A DNA stretch of 64,000 nt. It comes from CAVTOO01 sp963736355. Lineage in GTDB: Bacteria > Pseudomonadota > Alphaproteobacteria > Rhizobiales > Xanthobacteraceae. Under the pieces are notes generated by a model that was not told the DNA's origin, searched no databases, and saw only the letters and a program-made list of their open reading frames with translations. The DNA is taken from positions 1 through 64,000 of the forward strand of contig CAVTOO010000021.1 in NCBI GenBank assembly GCA_963736355.1, given 5' to 3'. A program made the translations under genes and the position numbers. Positions 10,057-19,098 of the stretch are shown piece after piece (the first letter of the stretch is position 1; each line of letters opens with the position of its first letter).

Positions 10057-10341
10057 CTAGATCGACCGGCCGCGGATCGCCCGCCAGACAAACAGCAGGA
10101 TGACGGCGCCGACAACCGCCGAGACCAGGGTGCGCCAGAATCCGAACACGGCAATGTCGGCCACTTCCGCCAGCTTGCCGCCGATAAAGGCTCCGGCCAC
10201 GCCGACGATGATGTTGGTCAGGATGCCGTGGTTGGAGGCCGTGACCCGCTCGGCGATCCAGCCGGCCAGCGCCCCGATCAGGAGCATCATGAAAAAGCCA
10301 ACCCCCGGCTGGCTGAAAAATGCCTGCGCGCCACCTTGCAT
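10057..10341 (-). CDS. GlsB/YeaQ/YmgE family small membrane protein
   Basis: 94 aa from the ATG at 10341, which has a GGGAGA ribosome-binding site. It holds three hydrophobic helices with the family's glycine-rich pattern: LLIGALAGWIAERV, TNIIVGVAGAFIGGKLAE, and a final VSAVVGAVILLFVWRAI. This is the transglycosylase-associated protein family of inner-membrane stress-response proteins; no enzymatic activity has been established for it. It lies between lpdA and ilvD on the same strand. Confidence 0.87.
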   Translation of the reverse strand: MQGGAQAFFSQPGVGFFMMLLIGALAGWIAERVTASNHGILTNIIVGVAGAFIGGKLAEVADIAVFGFWRTLVSAVVGAVILLFVWRAIRGRSI

Positions 10342-10402
10342 CGTCAATTCTCCCTCGCCGCTTCGGCGACCCCATCCATATCACGAGCGTCCGCGACGCC
10401 CC

Positions 10403-11821
10403 TTACATGTTCAGCACGCGGCCATAGGCGTCCAGCACCGCCTCTTTCATGGTCTCGGAGATGGTCGGATGCGGGAAGATGGTGTGCATCAGCTCCTCTT
10501 CCGTCGTTTCCAGATTCATGGCGACGACGAAGCCCTGGATCAGCTCGGTCACTTCCGCGCCAACCAGATGGGCGCCGAGCAACTGGCCGGTCTTCTTGTC
10601 GAAGATCACCTTGACCATGCCCTGATCTTCGCCGAGCGCGATGGCCTTGCCGTTGCCGATGAACGGAAAGCGGCCGACGCGGATATCCTTGCCCGCTTCC
10701 TTGGCCTTGGCTTCCGTCAGACCGACCGAGGCGACCTGCGGGGCGCAGTAGGTGCAGCCGGGGATCAGCAACTTGTCCATCGGATGCGGGTGCAGCCCCT
10801 TGATGGCCTCGACGCAGACGACGCCTTCATGCTCGGCCTTGTGGGCCAGCATCGGCGGACCGGCGACATCGCCGATGGCGTAGATGCCCGGCACGTTGGT
10901 GCGGCACAGGCCGTCGATGACGATGGTGCCGCGATCGGTCTTCACGCCGAGCTTCTCGAGCCCGAGATTTTCGATGTTGCCGACGACGCCGACGGCGGAA
11001 ATCACGCGGTCGACCTCAAGCGTCTGCGACTTGCCGCCGACTTCGATGGTGGCGACGACGCTGTCGGTCTTCTTGTCGAGCTTGGTGACCTTGGCGCCGG
11101 TCATGAATTTCATGCCCTGCTTCTCGAACGCCTTGCGCGCGAACGCGGAAATCTCGGCGTCTTCAACCGGCAGGATCTGCGGCAGCACTTCGACGACCGT
11201 CACCTCGGCGCCCATGTTGCGATAGAACGAGGCGAACTCGATGCCGATGGCGCCGGAGCCGACCACGAGCAGCGACTTCGGCATCTTCTCGGGCACCATC
11301 GCCTCGAAATAGGTCCACACCAGTTTCTTGTCGGGCTCCAAGCCCGGCAACGCACGCGGCCGCGCGCCGGTGGCGACGATGATGTGCTTGGCCTGATAGG
11401 CGCCGGCGCCGAGCGCACCCTTGGGCGCTTCCACCGACGACGCCTTCACCGTGATCTTGCCGGGCGCGTCGATGACGGCGTCGCCCCAGATCACCGAGAC
11501 CTTGTTTTTCTTCAGCAGGAAGCCGACGCCGGTGTTCATGCGCTGCGCCACGCCGCGCGAGCGCTGCGCCACCGCCTTGATGTCGAAGGAGACATTCTCC
11601 GCCGACAGGCCGTAATCCTTGGCGTGCTTCATGTTGTGGTAGATTTCGGCCGAGCGCAGCAGCGCCTTGGTCGGGATGCAGCCCCAGTTCGAGCAGATGC
11701 CGCCGAGGAAGGATTTCTCGACGACGCCGACCTTGAAGCCGAGCTGGGCGGCGCGGATCGCGGTGACGTAGCCGCCGGGGCCCGAGCCGATGATGATGAT
11801 ATCGAAGGATGTGTCAGCCAT
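10403..11821 (-). CDS. lpdA: Dihydrolipoamide dehydrogenase (E3)
   Basis: An intact 472-aa flavoprotein disulfide reductase. The FAD-binding GSGPGGYVTAIRAAQLG is at residues 12-28, the redox-active pair is in GGICSNWGCIPTKAL, the NAD-binding GSGAIGIEFASF is mid-chain, FAD contact AIGDVAGPPMLAHKA follows, and the catalytic His-Glu lies in FPHPTISE at the C-terminus. It reoxidises the lipoyl groups of the pyruvate dehydrogenase complex and passes electrons to NAD. It is the last gene of the pdh cluster, after two small membrane-protein genes. Confidence 0.96.
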   Translation of the reverse strand: MADTSFDIIIIGSGPGGYVTAIRAAQLGFKVGVVEKSFLGGICSNWGCIPTKALLRSAEIYHNMKHAKDYGLSAENVSFDIKAVAQRSRGVAQRMNTGVGFLLKKNKVSVIWGDAVIDAPGKITVKASSVEAPKGALGAGAYQAKHIIVATGARPRALPGLEPDKKLVWTYFEAMVPEKMPKSLLVVGSGAIGIEFASFYRNMGAEVTVVEVLPQILPVEDAEISAFARKAFEKQGMKFMTGAKVTKLDKKTDSVVATIEVGGKSQTLEVDRVISAVGVVGNIENLGLEKLGVKTDRGTIVIDGLCRTNVPGIYAIGDVAGPPMLAHKAEHEGVVCVEAIKGLHPHPMDKLLIPGCTYCAPQVASVGLTEAKAKEAGKDIRVGRFPFIGNGKAIALGEDQGMVKVIFDKKTGQLLGAHLVGAEVTELIQGFVVAMNLETTEEELMHTIFPHPTISETMKEAVLDAYGRVLNM

Positions 11822-11839
11822 TGCTCAGCTCTTTCGTCG

Positions 11840-12086
11840 TCAAGATAGAATTTCTGTGCCAGTGCGCGCGGCAGCCCGTGCGATCAGCCGGCCGCGCACG
11901 AACCATTCGATCAGCGCAAGGGCCGCGATAATCGCAACACGCCGCCAGCGTGACAATTACCCAAAGGTCGCGCAACCAGTCAGTGGGCGAATAGCGGATC
12001 GCCGACCCGATGATTTCAAGACCCAGCGGATTGAAGATCGCGACGGCCGCGGCCAGCATCGTGATCCATGGCCAGCGCGTCTTCAC
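11840..12086 (-). CDS. Small hypothetical membrane protein in the pdh operon (one frameshift)
   Basis: About 81 aa if one extra T in TGTTGCG near 11940 is removed. The predicted protein has two hydrophobic segments (WITMLAAAVAIFNPLGLEII and IVTLAACAIIAALALIEW) and a basic tail ending in GTEILS. The start is a GTG that overlaps the upstream gene's TGA in a GTGA junction, a strong sign of coupled translation. I recognise no family. It may pair with the preceding membrane protein. Confidence 0.6.
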
Positions 12087-12517
12087 GTCCGGCTGCCTTC
12101 GGCAACAAGCGCGCTGCGGCTGAGGTACATTTTCAAGACAAGCCACTGCGTCGCGACGACCGCGGTGAAGGGCAAGATCAACTGGATCAAATCGAGGATG
12201 TCGGCGAGCCGCGTGGTGCGGCCCGACGACAGATCAGACCCCAGGCCGACAGCGATCAAGGACCACGCCAGCACAACGAGAGCGATCGCAGCATTGCGGA
12301 TCGATGTCAGCCGATTTTTGAACAGCACCGCGATGCCGAGCACGATCATCGCCAGGATCGCTCCAATCGGAACGGCGAAGACGCTGTAGGCCTGAGCCAG
12401 ACCGCAGCCCGCAGGATCGCTGCGGCAGATCATGAGGCCGTTCACTGCGATAGCAAACGCGAGCCCCGCAAAGCAGGACAGCATCGCGCCGAAGACAATG
12501 ATGCCGAACAGTCGCAC
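12083..12517 (-). CDS. Hypothetical four-helix membrane protein in the pdh operon
   Basis: 144 aa from a GTG start with a GGGAG site 9 nt upstream. Four hydrophobic helices are visible: IIVFGAMLSCFAGLAFAIAV, VFAVPIGAILAMIVLGIAVL, AIALVVLAWSLIAVGL, and ILPFTAVVATQWLVL. A short loop between helices 1 and 2 has two Cys (CRSDPAGC) and probably faces the periplasm. I recognise no family. The gene begins 18 bp after pdhC and overlaps the next small membrane protein by 4 bp. Confidence 0.7.
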   Translation of the reverse strand: MRLFGIIVFGAMLSCFAGLAFAIAVNGLMICRSDPAGCGLAQAYSVFAVPIGAILAMIVLGIAVLFKNRLTSIRNAAIALVVLAWSLIAVGLGSDLSSGRTTRLADILDLIQLILPFTAVVATQWLVLKMYLSRSALVAEGSRT

Positions 12518-12535
12518 GTGCCGTGCTCCCAGCAG

Positions 12536-13870
12536 TTAGACGAGCATCATCACCGGGTTTTCGATCAGCTTCCTGAATGCCGTGATGAGTTCGGCCCCGA
12601 GCGCGCCATCGACGGCGCGATGATCGGTCGACATCGTCACCGTCATGATGGTGCGCACCTCGACCTTGCCACCGATCACCACGGCCCGCTCCTCGCCCGC
12701 GCCGACCGCGAGGATCGATGAGTGCGGCGGGTTGATCACCGCGGAGAAATCCTTGATGCCGAACATGCCGAGATTGGAAATCGCAGTCGAGCCGCCCTGA
12801 TATTCCTCGGGCTTGAGCTTGCGATTGCGGGCGCGCGCGGCGAGATCCTTCATCTCGTTGGAAATCGCGGCGAGCGTCTTGGCGTGGGCATTGCGCACCA
12901 CCGGCGTGATCAGACCGCCCGGAATGGAGACGGCGACGCCGATGTCGGAGACCTTGTGCAGCAGCATGCCGCCATCGGTCCAGGTCGCATTGGCCGTGGG
13001 CACATGCTGGAGCGCCACCGCCATCGCCTTGATGACGAAGTCGTTGACCGACAGCTTGTAGGCGGGCTTGCCGTCCTTGTCCTTGGGCGCGCTCTTGTTG
13101 ATGTCCTCGCGCGCCGCCATCAGCGCCGTCAGATCGCAATCGACGGAGAGATAGAAATGCGGAATCGTCTGCTTCGACAGCGTGAGGCGCTGCGCGATGA
13201 TCTTGCGCATCTGGTCGTGCGGGACGAAATCGTAGGAGCCGTCGGCATACAGCGCACGGACCTGCTGGTCGCTCGGAGTAGCCGGCGGCAACGGCGCGGC
13301 ACCGGCCGACGGGGCGCGCAGGCCCTGCCCCGACTTCGCACGCTCGATATCGCTGGCCACGACACGGCCATGCGGACCGGAGCCCGTGACGCGCGACAGA
13401 TCAATGCCGCCATCCTTGGCGAGACGGCGGGCGAGCGGTGACGAGAACACACGGCCACCGGGAGCAGATGTCGCGGCAGGAGCTGCGGCGGCAGGCGCAC
13501 TTGGCGCAGCCGGAGCTGCCGCCTTCGGTGCGGCAGGTGGTGCTGCCGTGGGAGCTGCGGGCGCAGCCGCCGGTTTCGGAGCCGCAGCGGATGCGGTGGC
13601 GCCAGCGGACGCGGCTTTGACGTCTTCGCCTTCGGTCGCGAGCACGGCGATCAGATTGTTGACCGGCACGTCGTTGGTGCCTTCGGGCACGACGATCTTC
13701 GCCAGCACGCCTTCATCGACGGCCTCGACTTCCATCGTCGCCTTGTCGGTCTCGATCTCGGCGATGACGTCGCCGGCCTTGACCTTGTCGCCTTCCTTCT
13801 TGAGCCATTTGGCGAGATTGCCCTTTTCCATCGTCGGCGACAGCGCGGGCATCAGAATGTTGATCGGCAT
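12536..13870 (-). CDS. pdhC: Pyruvate dehydrogenase E2, dihydrolipoamide acetyltransferase
   Basis: 444 aa. The N-terminal lipoyl domain (residues 1-80) carries the lipoylated Lys in ETDKATME. An Ala/Pro-rich linker (about 87-140) follows, then the E3/E1-binding domain (FSSPLARRLAKDGGIDLSRV, ending GPHGRVVASDIE), and the catalytic acyltransferase core with the active-site His and Asp in TDHRAVDGALGAELI. It transfers acetyl groups from lipoate to CoA and forms the structural core of the complex. The gene follows pdhB by 12 bp. Its lipoyl domain is nearly identical to that fused to PdhB. Confidence 0.96.
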   Translation of the reverse strand: MPINILMPALSPTMEKGNLAKWLKKEGDKVKAGDVIAEIETDKATMEVEAVDEGVLAKIVVPEGTNDVPVNNLIAVLATEGEDVKAASAGATASAAAPKPAAAPAAPTAAPPAAPKAAAPAAPSAPAAAAPAATSAPGGRVFSSPLARRLAKDGGIDLSRVTGSGPHGRVVASDIERAKSGQGLRAPSAGAAPLPPATPSDQQVRALYADGSYDFVPHDQMRKIIAQRLTLSKQTIPHFYLSVDCDLTALMAAREDINKSAPKDKDGKPAYKLSVNDFVIKAMAVALQHVPTANATWTDGGMLLHKVSDIGVAVSIPGGLITPVVRNAHAKTLAAISNEMKDLAARARNRKLKPEEYQGGSTAISNLGMFGIKDFSAVINPPHSSILAVGAGEERAVVIGGKVEVRTIMTVTMSTDHRAVDGALGAELITAFRKLIENPVMMLV

Positions 13871-13882
13871 GTTGCGCGCGCC

Positions 13883-15277
13883 TCAGCGATACAGAACGGC
13901 TTTGGCGGCCGCGACGACGTCGGCGACCGTAGGCAATGCAAGCTTTTCGAGATTGGCGGCATAGGGCATCGGCACGTCCTTGCACGAGACGCGCGTGACC
14001 GGCGCGTCGAGATAGTCGAACGCGCCTTCCATGACGCGCGCGGAGATCTCGGCACCGACACCGGACTGCGCCCAGCCCTCTTCCACCGTGACAAGGCGGC
14101 TCGTCTTCTTGACGGACTCGATGATGGTCGCGGTGTCCATCGGACGCAGCGTGCGCAGATCGATGACTTCGGCCTCAATGCCCTCGCTCGCCAGCGCTTC
14201 AGCGGCCTTGAGCGAATAGGTCATGCCGTTCGACCACGAGACGATGGTGACATGCTGGCCCGGACGCACGATGCGCGCCTTGCCGATCGGCAGCACGTAG
14301 TCGTCGAGTTTGGGAACAGGACCGGAGCTGCCGTAGAGAATTTCGTGCTCGAGGAAAATAACCGGGTTCGGATTGCGGATCGCGGCCTTGAGCAGCCCCT
14401 TGGCGTCGGCGGCGGAGAACGGCGCGACAACCGTCAGACCGGGAATGTGCGAATACCAGGACGAGTAATCCTGGCTGTGCTGCGCGGCAACGCGCGAGGC
14501 CGCGCCGTTCGGTCCACGGAACACGATGGGGCAACCCATCTGGCCGCCGGACATGTAGAGCGTCTTGGCGGCCGAGTTGATGATCTGATCAATGGCCTGC
14601 ATGGCGAAGTTGAAGGTCATGAATTCGACGATGGGCTTGAGGCCCGCCATCGCCGCACCGACGCCGATGCCGGTAAATCCATGTTCGGTGATCGGTGTAT
14701 CGATGACACGCTTGCCGCCGAACTCCTGCAACAGGCCCTGCGTGACCTTGTAGGCGCCCTGATACTCCGCAACTTCTTCGCCCATGACGAAGACGTCCGG
14801 ATCGCGGCGCATTTCCTCGGCCATGGCGTCGCGCAACGCTTCGCGCACGGTCATGGTGACCATCTCGGTGCCGGCCGGAACATCCGGATCGGCGCCGACA
14901 ACAACCGCTGGCGCGGACGGAGCCGCGGCCGGCGCATTGATCATCGGCTTGCCTTCGCCGACGGGAGCGCGTGATTCTTCCACCTCGTGACGGACATTCG
15001 GCGGCGTCGAGGCCGGAATGGCGGATGCGTCTTCACCGCTCGACAGGATCGTGGCGATGGGCGTGTTGACCGCGACGTCGTTGGTGCCTTCCGGCACCAG
15101 GATGCGGCCGAGCGTGCCCTCATCGACCGCTTCGACTTCCATCGTGGCTTTGTCGGTCTCGATCTCGGCGATGACATCGCCGCTCTTGACCTTGTCGCCT
15201 TCCTTCTTGAGCCACTTGGCGAGATTGCCCTTTTCCATCGTGGGCGACAGCGCGGGCATCAATACTTGAATCGGCAT
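13883..15277 (-). CDS. pdhB: Pyruvate dehydrogenase E1 beta with N-terminal lipoyl domain
   Basis: 464 aa, longer than the usual 330-aa E1 beta because a full lipoyl domain (residues 1-80, lipoyl Lys in ETDKATME) and a linker precede the catalytic part (from about residue 140, TVREALRDAMAEEM). Typical E1-beta segments follow: FVMGEEVAEYQGAYKVTQGL, DTPITEHGFTGIGVGAAM, and VIFLEHEILYG. With PdhA it decarboxylates pyruvate using thiamine diphosphate. The lipoyl fusion is known in alphaproteobacteria. The gene is 88 bp from pdhA, with a repeat element in the gap. Confidence 0.95.
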   Translation of the reverse strand: MPIQVLMPALSPTMEKGNLAKWLKKEGDKVKSGDVIAEIETDKATMEVEAVDEGTLGRILVPEGTNDVAVNTPIATILSSGEDASAIPASTPPNVRHEVEESRAPVGEGKPMINAPAAAPSAPAVVVGADPDVPAGTEMVTMTVREALRDAMAEEMRRDPDVFVMGEEVAEYQGAYKVTQGLLQEFGGKRVIDTPITEHGFTGIGVGAAMAGLKPIVEFMTFNFAMQAIDQIINSAAKTLYMSGGQMGCPIVFRGPNGAASRVAAQHSQDYSSWYSHIPGLTVVAPFSAADAKGLLKAAIRNPNPVIFLEHEILYGSSGPVPKLDDYVLPIGKARIVRPGQHVTIVSWSNGMTYSLKAAEALASEGIEAEVIDLRTLRPMDTATIIESVKKTSRLVTVEEGWAQSGVGAEISARVMEGAFDYLDAPVTRVSCKDVPMPYAANLEKLALPTVADVVAAAKAVLYR

Positions 15278-15320
15278 CTTAACTCCAACCGCCCTCAGGC
15301 AACCTTATGCGTGACATGTG

Positions 15321-15365
15321 GCATGATCGTTTTCGAAAAGCGTCCCCGCTTTTCGCAGAACATGC
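15321..15365. repeat. Dispersed palindromic element between pdhA and pdhB
   Basis: Nested inverted repeat: inner arms CGAAAAGCG (15334-15342) and CGCTTTTCG (15347-15355) with a 4-base loop, outer arms GCATG and CATGC. The form GCATGATC...TTTTCG...CATGC resembles a repeat common in Rhizobiales intergenic DNA. It touches the pdhA stop codon. It could stabilise or attenuate the pdhA transcript and set the pdhA:pdhB ratio. Confidence 0.6.
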
Positions 15366-16385
15366 TCAGCGATAGATGTCAGTGTAGAGCTCCGACGGAT
15401 CGGGCTCCTGGTCATGCGAGGCGAAGTCGGCCGCTTCGTTGACGATGTCGCGCACTTCGGCGTCCACCTTCTTCAGCGTTTCCTCGGTCGCCCATTTTTT
15501 TGCAAGCAGGCGCGTACGCACCTGCTCGATCGGATCTGAATCGTTACGCACCTTCTCGACTTCTTCACGCGTACGATACTTCGCGGGATCGGACATCGAG
15601 TGTCCGCGATAGCGATAGGTCTGCATTTCGAGAATATAGGGACCGTTGCCTTCGCGGCACCATTTGACGGCCTTGTCGCCCGCGGCCTTCACCGCGCGCA
15701 CGTCCATGCCGTCGACCTGTTCGCCCGGAATGTTGAACGACAGGCCACGCTTGGAGAAGTCGGTCTGCGCCGACGAGCGGCTGACAGCCGTGCCCATCGC
15801 GTAGCGATTGTTCTCGATGATGTAGACGACCGGCAGCTTCCAGAGCTCGGCGATGTTGAAGCTCTCATAGACCTGGCCCTGATTGGCCGCGCCGTCGCCG
15901 AAGTATGTCAGGCTGACATTGTCGTTGCCGCGATAGTGGTTGGCGAAAGCCAGACCCGTGCCGAGCGAGACCTGCGCGCCGACGATGCCGTGGCCGCCGT
16001 AGAAATGCTTCTCGACGCTGAACATGTGCATCGAGCCGCCCTTGCCTTTTGAGTAGCCGCCGCGACGGCCCGTCAGTTCAGCCATGACGCCGCGCGATTC
16101 CATGCCCGTGGCGAGCATGTGACCGTGATCACGATAGCCGGTGATGACCTGATCGCCGTCCTTCAGCGCCATCTGCATGCCGACAACGACAGCTTCCTGA
16201 CCGATGTAGAGATGACAGAAGCCGCCGATGAGACCCATGCCGTACAACTGGCCGGCCTTTTCTTCGAAGCGGCGGATAAGAAGCATATCGTGGAACGCGG
16301 TGAGCTCTTGTTCCTTGGTGAAATCGGGAACGGAATGTTTGCCGTTCGCCTGCTCGCGCGTCGAAGATGTTTTGGTTGTGGCCAT
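15366..16385 (-). CDS. pdhA: Pyruvate dehydrogenase E1 alpha
   Basis: 339 aa, the normal alphaproteobacterial length. The thiamine-diphosphate motif is complete: GDGAANQGQVYESFNIAELW, then ENNRYAMGTAVSRSSA. The N-terminal part holds MLLIRRFEEKAGQLYGMG and GGFCHLYIGQEAVVVG, and the phosphorylation-loop equivalent YRYRGHSMSDPAKYRTREE is present. It decarboxylates pyruvate and passes the hydroxyethyl group to lipoate. It is the first gene of the operon pdhA-pdhB-pdhC-two membrane genes-lpdA. The 157 bp before it must hold the promoter; I cannot assign its boxes with confidence. Confidence 0.96.
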   Translation of the reverse strand: MATTKTSSTREQANGKHSVPDFTKEQELTAFHDMLLIRRFEEKAGQLYGMGLIGGFCHLYIGQEAVVVGMQMALKDGDQVITGYRDHGHMLATGMESRGVMAELTGRRGGYSKGKGGSMHMFSVEKHFYGGHGIVGAQVSLGTGLAFANHYRGNDNVSLTYFGDGAANQGQVYESFNIAELWKLPVVYIIENNRYAMGTAVSRSSAQTDFSKRGLSFNIPGEQVDGMDVRAVKAAGDKAVKWCREGNGPYILEMQTYRYRGHSMSDPAKYRTREEVEKVRNDSDPIEQVRTRLLAKKWATEETLKKVDAEVRDIVNEAADFASHDQEPDPSELYTDIYR

Positions 16386-16542
16386 GAAGCATCCGGGTCA
16401 GAGGGAGGCGGATGACTCTCCTTAGCGGAAATTACTGGAGGCTGAAAGAAAGACAGACGTGTATCAACGCCGCGTCTGTGCCGCAGCGCAACAATGAAGG
16501 CTAGTATGTTAGTTGCTGACAGCGCGAAAACCGCGCGGCGCT

Positions 16543-17959
16543 TTATCCGCCGAACCGGTACACGACGCCCACGCGCGCCGCGTGTGCGGACGGATCGATG
16601 TGGATCGTGCCCGTCGTTGCGTTGGACGCCACACTCGTGACCACGGCGTCGAAGCTGCCGAGGAACGAGTACAGATAGTCAAATCGCCACGACCAATCGC
16701 GGCTGATGGCGCCTTCGAGGCCGCCGCCGATCTGGAACCCGCTCAGATTGCGGCTCGCGACCGTGAGCGCCGATCCCGTCCCATCCTGGAATGAGATGCC
16801 GCCGAACCGCACGGAACCCCAGCCGGCGCTGAGATAGGCCAGCGTCGCCGGCGTCACGAGATAGCCGATCCTTGCGCGACCGGTGAAACCCCAACCGATG
16901 TCGATGTCGCTCGCCGAGACCGCAGGGGTGCCCTCGGCCTCGATGCCGAAGACGATACGATCGGACGTCCGGAAGTTGTAACCGACGAGCAAGGTGGGAA
17001 GGACCGTGGTGACGCCAATGCCGTCAGCTGCCGCCGCATAGGTGGTGCCCGGCGTGGGCGTGGTCGAGCCCGCGACCTTCACGTTGCCCATGCCCACACC
17101 AAGGGTCGCGCCGACATAGAGACCCGTCCAGCCCGGTGCGACGCGCGGATCTGTCCACGCCACCGCACTTCTCTGATCGCCGAACTGATATGCCAACGCG
17201 ACGCGCGCATTGCCGACATTCGGGCGGAGCGTCAGCGAGTTCGGGATCGGTCCGGTCACGTCGGTAAAGGAGAACTCGCCGCGGTTGTAGAATGTGTGGA
17301 GATATTCGGCGCGCAGCGTCCAGCTCGGCGCGATGACTGTCTCAATGCCGCCGCCGAGCACGAGCCCGACCAGAATTCTCCGACGACGACTGATTGATCT
17401 GCTGCGGCCCGAAAGCCGGCAGGAATTGATTATAGTCGACCGTCAAACGCGACCAGGCCACGCCCGCCGTGCCGTAAAGCAGTGTCTCGGGGCTGACGAG
17501 ATAGCCAAGACGCGCGCGCAGCGAGGCGTGCCAGTCCTGCTTCGCCGACAGATTGACCGATGCCCAGCCGACGTTCGGCAAGAACTGATCGAACGGCGTG
17601 TTGCCGGTCGACTTCAAGTCGGAGAATGTGACGTCGGCCTCGAGGCCTGCGACGACGCGCGGCGAGACGCGCCAGTTGTAGCCGGCGAGCGCACCGCCGG
17701 TGAACCCGGCTGCTCCCGCTCCGACGAAATCCGTGAAGGTGGCGTTGACGCCGCCGGCGGCGAGATTGAGCAGCGCACTCGGCGATGTCGCGCCTGCTGT
17801 CGAGAAGGCATAGCCGACGTGACCGCCGAGATAGAAGCCCTGCCATGCCGGTACGGCAATCGGCGCCGGTGCTTTCAGTGGAAGGTCGGCTGCATGCGCG
17901 GAACCGGCGGCCATCGCCGCGGCAGAGAGCGCGCAAAACCACTTAATCGTTCCGGCCAT
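16543..17959 (-). CDS. Outer membrane beta-barrel protein with two tandem barrel domains (one frameshift)
   Basis: About 471 aa. The start at 17959 gives a signal peptide ending in GSAHA, then ADLPLKAPAP, typical of Bradyrhizobium-like Omp25 porin-family proteins. Domain 1 begins WQGFYLGGHVGYAF and ends ARVALAYQFGD; domain 2 begins WTGLYVGATLGVGMG and ends ARVGVVYRFGG, so the usual single eight-stranded unit appears twice. A single extra T at 17373-17378 (GAATTC, originally GAATC) breaks the frame; removing it restores E-N-L-V-G-L-V-L-G-G-G-I-E. The function of this opacity-type family is structural or unknown. Confidence 0.82.
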
Positions 17960-18104
17960 CACGTTGCCCCCAACTCGACGGATCAAACTGGAAAGCTAGC
18001 GAGAATGCCGCGGCTGGTCTGTTGTATTTTGGCAACGGCCGGGATTATTCACATACCGGTGGCTGCCGTTCCGCAGCACCCACCCCAACCCGCAGACGGC
18101 AGGA

Positions 18105-18422
18105 TCAGTCCTGCTTCGTGCGCATCACGAGATCGCGCGGGTGCACGAATTCAAGCTGCGAGCGGGCGCGTTCGTCGAGGATATCCGGGTCAAGACGGTC
18201 GGACCGCAGCAAGGCGACCTGCCGTTCCCACCTCATCCGCTCGGCCTTGAGCTTGGCGAGTTCCGCCGACAACGCGCCCATCTCGACGTCGAGTTCGTGC
18301 TGGGCATCCAAGCCGTATTTTCCGGTGAAAGCGTTCATCCAGAAATAGCCGACAAGCAGCCCTGCCAAAACGTACAGGGCGATGCCGGTGACGATGGATC
18401 TGAGTCGCGTGCGGGAAACCAT
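18105..18422 (-). CDS. ftsB: Septum formation initiator FtsB/DivIC family protein
   Basis: 105 aa from the ATG at 18422. One transmembrane helix (IVTGIALYVLAGLLVGYFWM) is followed by a coiled coil (LDVEMGALSAELAKLKAERM) and the conserved end DILDERARSQLEFVHPRDLV. This is the FtsB layout; the protein bridges FtsL and FtsQ in the divisome at the inner membrane. In alphaproteobacteria it usually lies between eno and pdhA, as here, which supports the call despite low sequence conservation. Confidence 0.88.
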   Translation of the reverse strand: MVSRTRLRSIVTGIALYVLAGLLVGYFWMNAFTGKYGLDAQHELDVEMGALSAELAKLKAERMRWERQVALLRSDRLDPDILDERARSQLEFVHPRDLVMRTKQD

Positions 18423-18480
18423 TGGCCGACGATGGGCCAAGGCGGTTACAAGCCGGTTAATGGCCGCCTGTAGCCACGTT

Positions 18481-19038
18481 TCAGGCTTTGAGCTTGCCCA
18501 CCAGTGCGGCGAAAGCCTGCATGAACTTCGTCAGAAATTCGCGGGTCTTGTCATTGGTGAGTTCGCCCTTGTCGTCGAACAGGGTGCCTGCACCGCCGAC
18601 ATAGGCCTCGGGCTGTTGCAGCGTGGTGACATTGAGGAAGGTCAGCACCTGACGCAGATGATGATTGGCGCCGAAGCCGCCGATCGCGCCGGGCGAGACG
18701 CTGACGATGGCGCCCGGCTTGCCGTCCCACACGCTCGATCCGTAGGGCCGCGAGCCGACATCGAGCGCATTCTTGAACACACCCGGCATCGAGCGATTAT
18801 ATTCCGGAGTCACGAACAGAACCGCGTCATGCGCTTTGACAGCGTCGCGGAATTTGACCCAGCTCGGATGCGGCGATGCGTCGAGGTCCTGATTGTAGAA
18901 GGTGAGATCGCCGATCTCGACGATCTCAAGTTTCAATTCAGGCGGCGCCAGCTTGATCAGCGCATTGGCTGTTTTGCGAGAGAACGCGTCTTTCCGCAGG
19001 CTGCCGATGATTACGGCAACCGTGTACTGCCTGGCCAT
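18481..19038 (-). CDS. NADPH-dependent FMN reductase (ChrR/YieF-like)
   Basis: 185 aa, flavodoxin-like fold. The N-terminal phosphate loop AVIIGSLRKDAFSRKTANAL binds FMN, and TPEYNRSMPGVFKNALD is the conserved second flavin contact in this family. Members reduce quinones, chromate or free flavin with NAD(P)H in the cytoplasm. The exact substrate cannot be told. It lies between eno and ftsB on the same strand. Confidence 0.92.
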   Translation of the reverse strand: MARQYTVAVIIGSLRKDAFSRKTANALIKLAPPELKLEIVEIGDLTFYNQDLDASPHPSWVKFRDAVKAHDAVLFVTPEYNRSMPGVFKNALDVGSRPYGSSVWDGKPGAIVSVSPGAIGGFGANHHLRQVLTFLNVTTLQQPEAYVGGAGTLFDDKGELTNDKTREFLTKFMQAFAALVGKLKA

Positions 19039-19098
19039 GAAACGCGATCCTTCGACGCCTATTAAAGAGTGACAACGAAGGGTTGGCGAATTCGTTCC

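Noticed and set aside
10100..11848. Long open frame of 582 codons on the plus strand opposite lpdA
   Set aside because: It is the antisense shadow of lpdA in GC-rich DNA; the product is rich in His, Asp and Arg with no domain, while the minus strand encodes a complete E3.
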